Positions 63,761 through 64,000 of a stretch of 64,000 nt of DNA are shown one piece after another. The stretch lies in NCBI RefSeq assembly GCF_000092125.1, contig NC_014212.1:1694001-1758000 (forward strand). Reading direction: 5' to 3'. The DNA is from Allomeiothermus silvanus DSM 9946 (GTDB taxonomy: Bacteria; Deinococcota; Deinococci; Deinococcales; Thermaceae). The notes below the pieces were generated by a model. It was not told where the DNA came from and made no database searches. It saw only the letters and a program-made list of their open reading frames with translations. The translations under genes and the position numbers were made by a program. How positions within the stretch are numbered: the first letter of the stretch is position 1; every line of letters begins with the position of its first letter.

Positions 63761-64000
63761 ATGGGACTCATTGACTCGCTCACCAACCCCCTAGCCGCCG
63801 TCGGGGCCGGGGTGAGTAGAATCGCCTCCGTTTTCCGCGACGCGCCCGAAGCAGGCCCTACCCCTACCCCGGCTGCCGCCCCCGCTGCCCCCGCGCCTGC
63901 CGCCCTGGCAACAACGCCTTGGCGGCAACAGTACATTGACGCAAACGACTTTCAAGCCGGGGAAACCTGGCGTAGCGGCGACTATATCCGTCTGGCCCAA
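63761..64000 (+). CDS. Putative large major capsid protein, 3' end beyond the window
   Basis: First 80 residues only: MGLIDSLTNPLAAVGAGVSR, then an Ala/Pro-rich linker, then TTPWRQQYIDANDFQAGETW. AAGGAA precedes the ATG. By position it corresponds to the larger capsid protein (VP17-like) of P23-77-type phages; too little is visible to confirm a jelly roll. Confidence 0.5.
   Translation, partial: MGLIDSLTNPLAAVGAGVSRIASVFRDAPEAGPTPTPAAAPAAPAPAALATTPWRQQYIDANDFQAGETWRSGDYIRLAQ

Larger units (their letters stand above)
51268..64000. mobile_element. P23-77/IN93-like prophage, right end beyond the window
   Basis: Integrated element bounded on the left by the tRNA-Arg repeat. Leftward genes: integrase, Mrr-like nuclease, repressor. 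Rightward genes: early small genes, HUH Rep, toxin-antitoxin-like pair, then after a terminator a structural block with M23 peptidase, packaging ATPase and two consecutive capsid-like proteins. No tail, portal, or large-terminase genes are seen in 12.7 kb, which fits a tailless, membrane-containing icosahedral phage. The family placement rests on gene order and ATPase/capsid features, without a database search. Confidence 0.75.

Overview
The window looks like a chromosomal segment of a Meiothermus-type bacterium (Deinococcota, near Thermus/Meiothermus/Allomeiothermus). The evidence is a GC-rich thermophile-style proteome, a Thermus-type malate dehydrogenase, an aspartokinase with a nested beta-subunit start, a SpoVS protein, many promoters that place a -10 box only 6-7 nt before the start codon (leaderless transcripts), and a strong excess of the palindrome CTCGAG in host genes. 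The genus is inferred from these traits; no database search was possible.

Ten insertion sequences of five types occupy roughly a fifth of the window: three IS481-like (3465-4604, 12974-14113, 47708-48849), one IS701-like (4907-5996), three IS256-like (6593-7988, 29039-30431, 45628-47020), two copies of one ISAs1-like element (8287-9430, 40126-41269) and one of a second ISAs1-like element (51589-52747). For all but the IS701-like element I could place both ends and an exact target-site duplication. Five genes are split by them: a DUF11-type surface lipoprotein, recX, a PaaI-like thioesterase, an HD-GYP phosphodiesterase and a phage integrase. Removing each IS plus one duplication restores one reading frame in four of the five; the HD-GYP gene also carries a 1-nt deletion.

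Host regions: 1-4848 surface lipoproteins; 6394-11503 recX, an SRPBCC protein and cysS; 11810-12940 a zinc metallopeptidase and spoVS; 14276-18986 glutamate synthase large subunit behind a consensus promoter; 19136-23842 protoglobin, HAD phosphatase, ruvA and an enoyl-CoA hydratase/DinB/cupin group; 23945-25735 aspartokinase and a phosphoribosyltransferase; 26000-32373 malate dehydrogenase and an operon for cobalamin-dependent acyl-CoA mutase (mcmA1, thioesterase, esterase, B12-binding subunit, AhpD-like protein); 32589-40071 recO, a DUF255 thioredoxin-like protein, a YmdB-type phosphoesterase, gamma-glutamyltransferase, dodecin and an MBL-fold hydrolase; 41477-47169 pyrG, a DUF815 ATPase and the broken HD-GYP gene. 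Genes for tRNA-Lys(CTT), tRNA-Pro(TGG) and tRNA-Gly(TCC) lie at 47448-49108.

From 49169 to the window end is a stack of integrated elements at a tRNA-Arg(TCT) gene. A 68-bp identical repeat holding the 3' part of that tRNA (positions 26-76) occurs at 49169 and 51268, and at each copy an integrase gene ends just beyond it. The first interval (49.2-51.3 kb) is a collapsed prophage: an integrase without its catalytic domain, an apparently intact PIN-domain toxin-antitoxin pair, a scrap of a further integrase, a decayed vapC pair, and the last ~54 residues of a lytic transglycosylase. The second element (51268 to beyond 64000) is a prophage with an IS-disrupted integrase, an Mrr-like nuclease with a membrane tail, a CI/S24-type repressor, an operator array, a train of overlapping small early genes, an HUH rolling-circle initiator, a toxin-antitoxin-like pair, a terminator, and then a structural block: membrane and proline-rich proteins, an M23 peptidase, a packaging ATPase, a small capsid-like protein and the start of a larger one. 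The ATPase - small capsid - large capsid order is that of tailless, membrane-containing icosahedral phages of the P23-77/IN93 type. This provirus is the most interesting object in the window.
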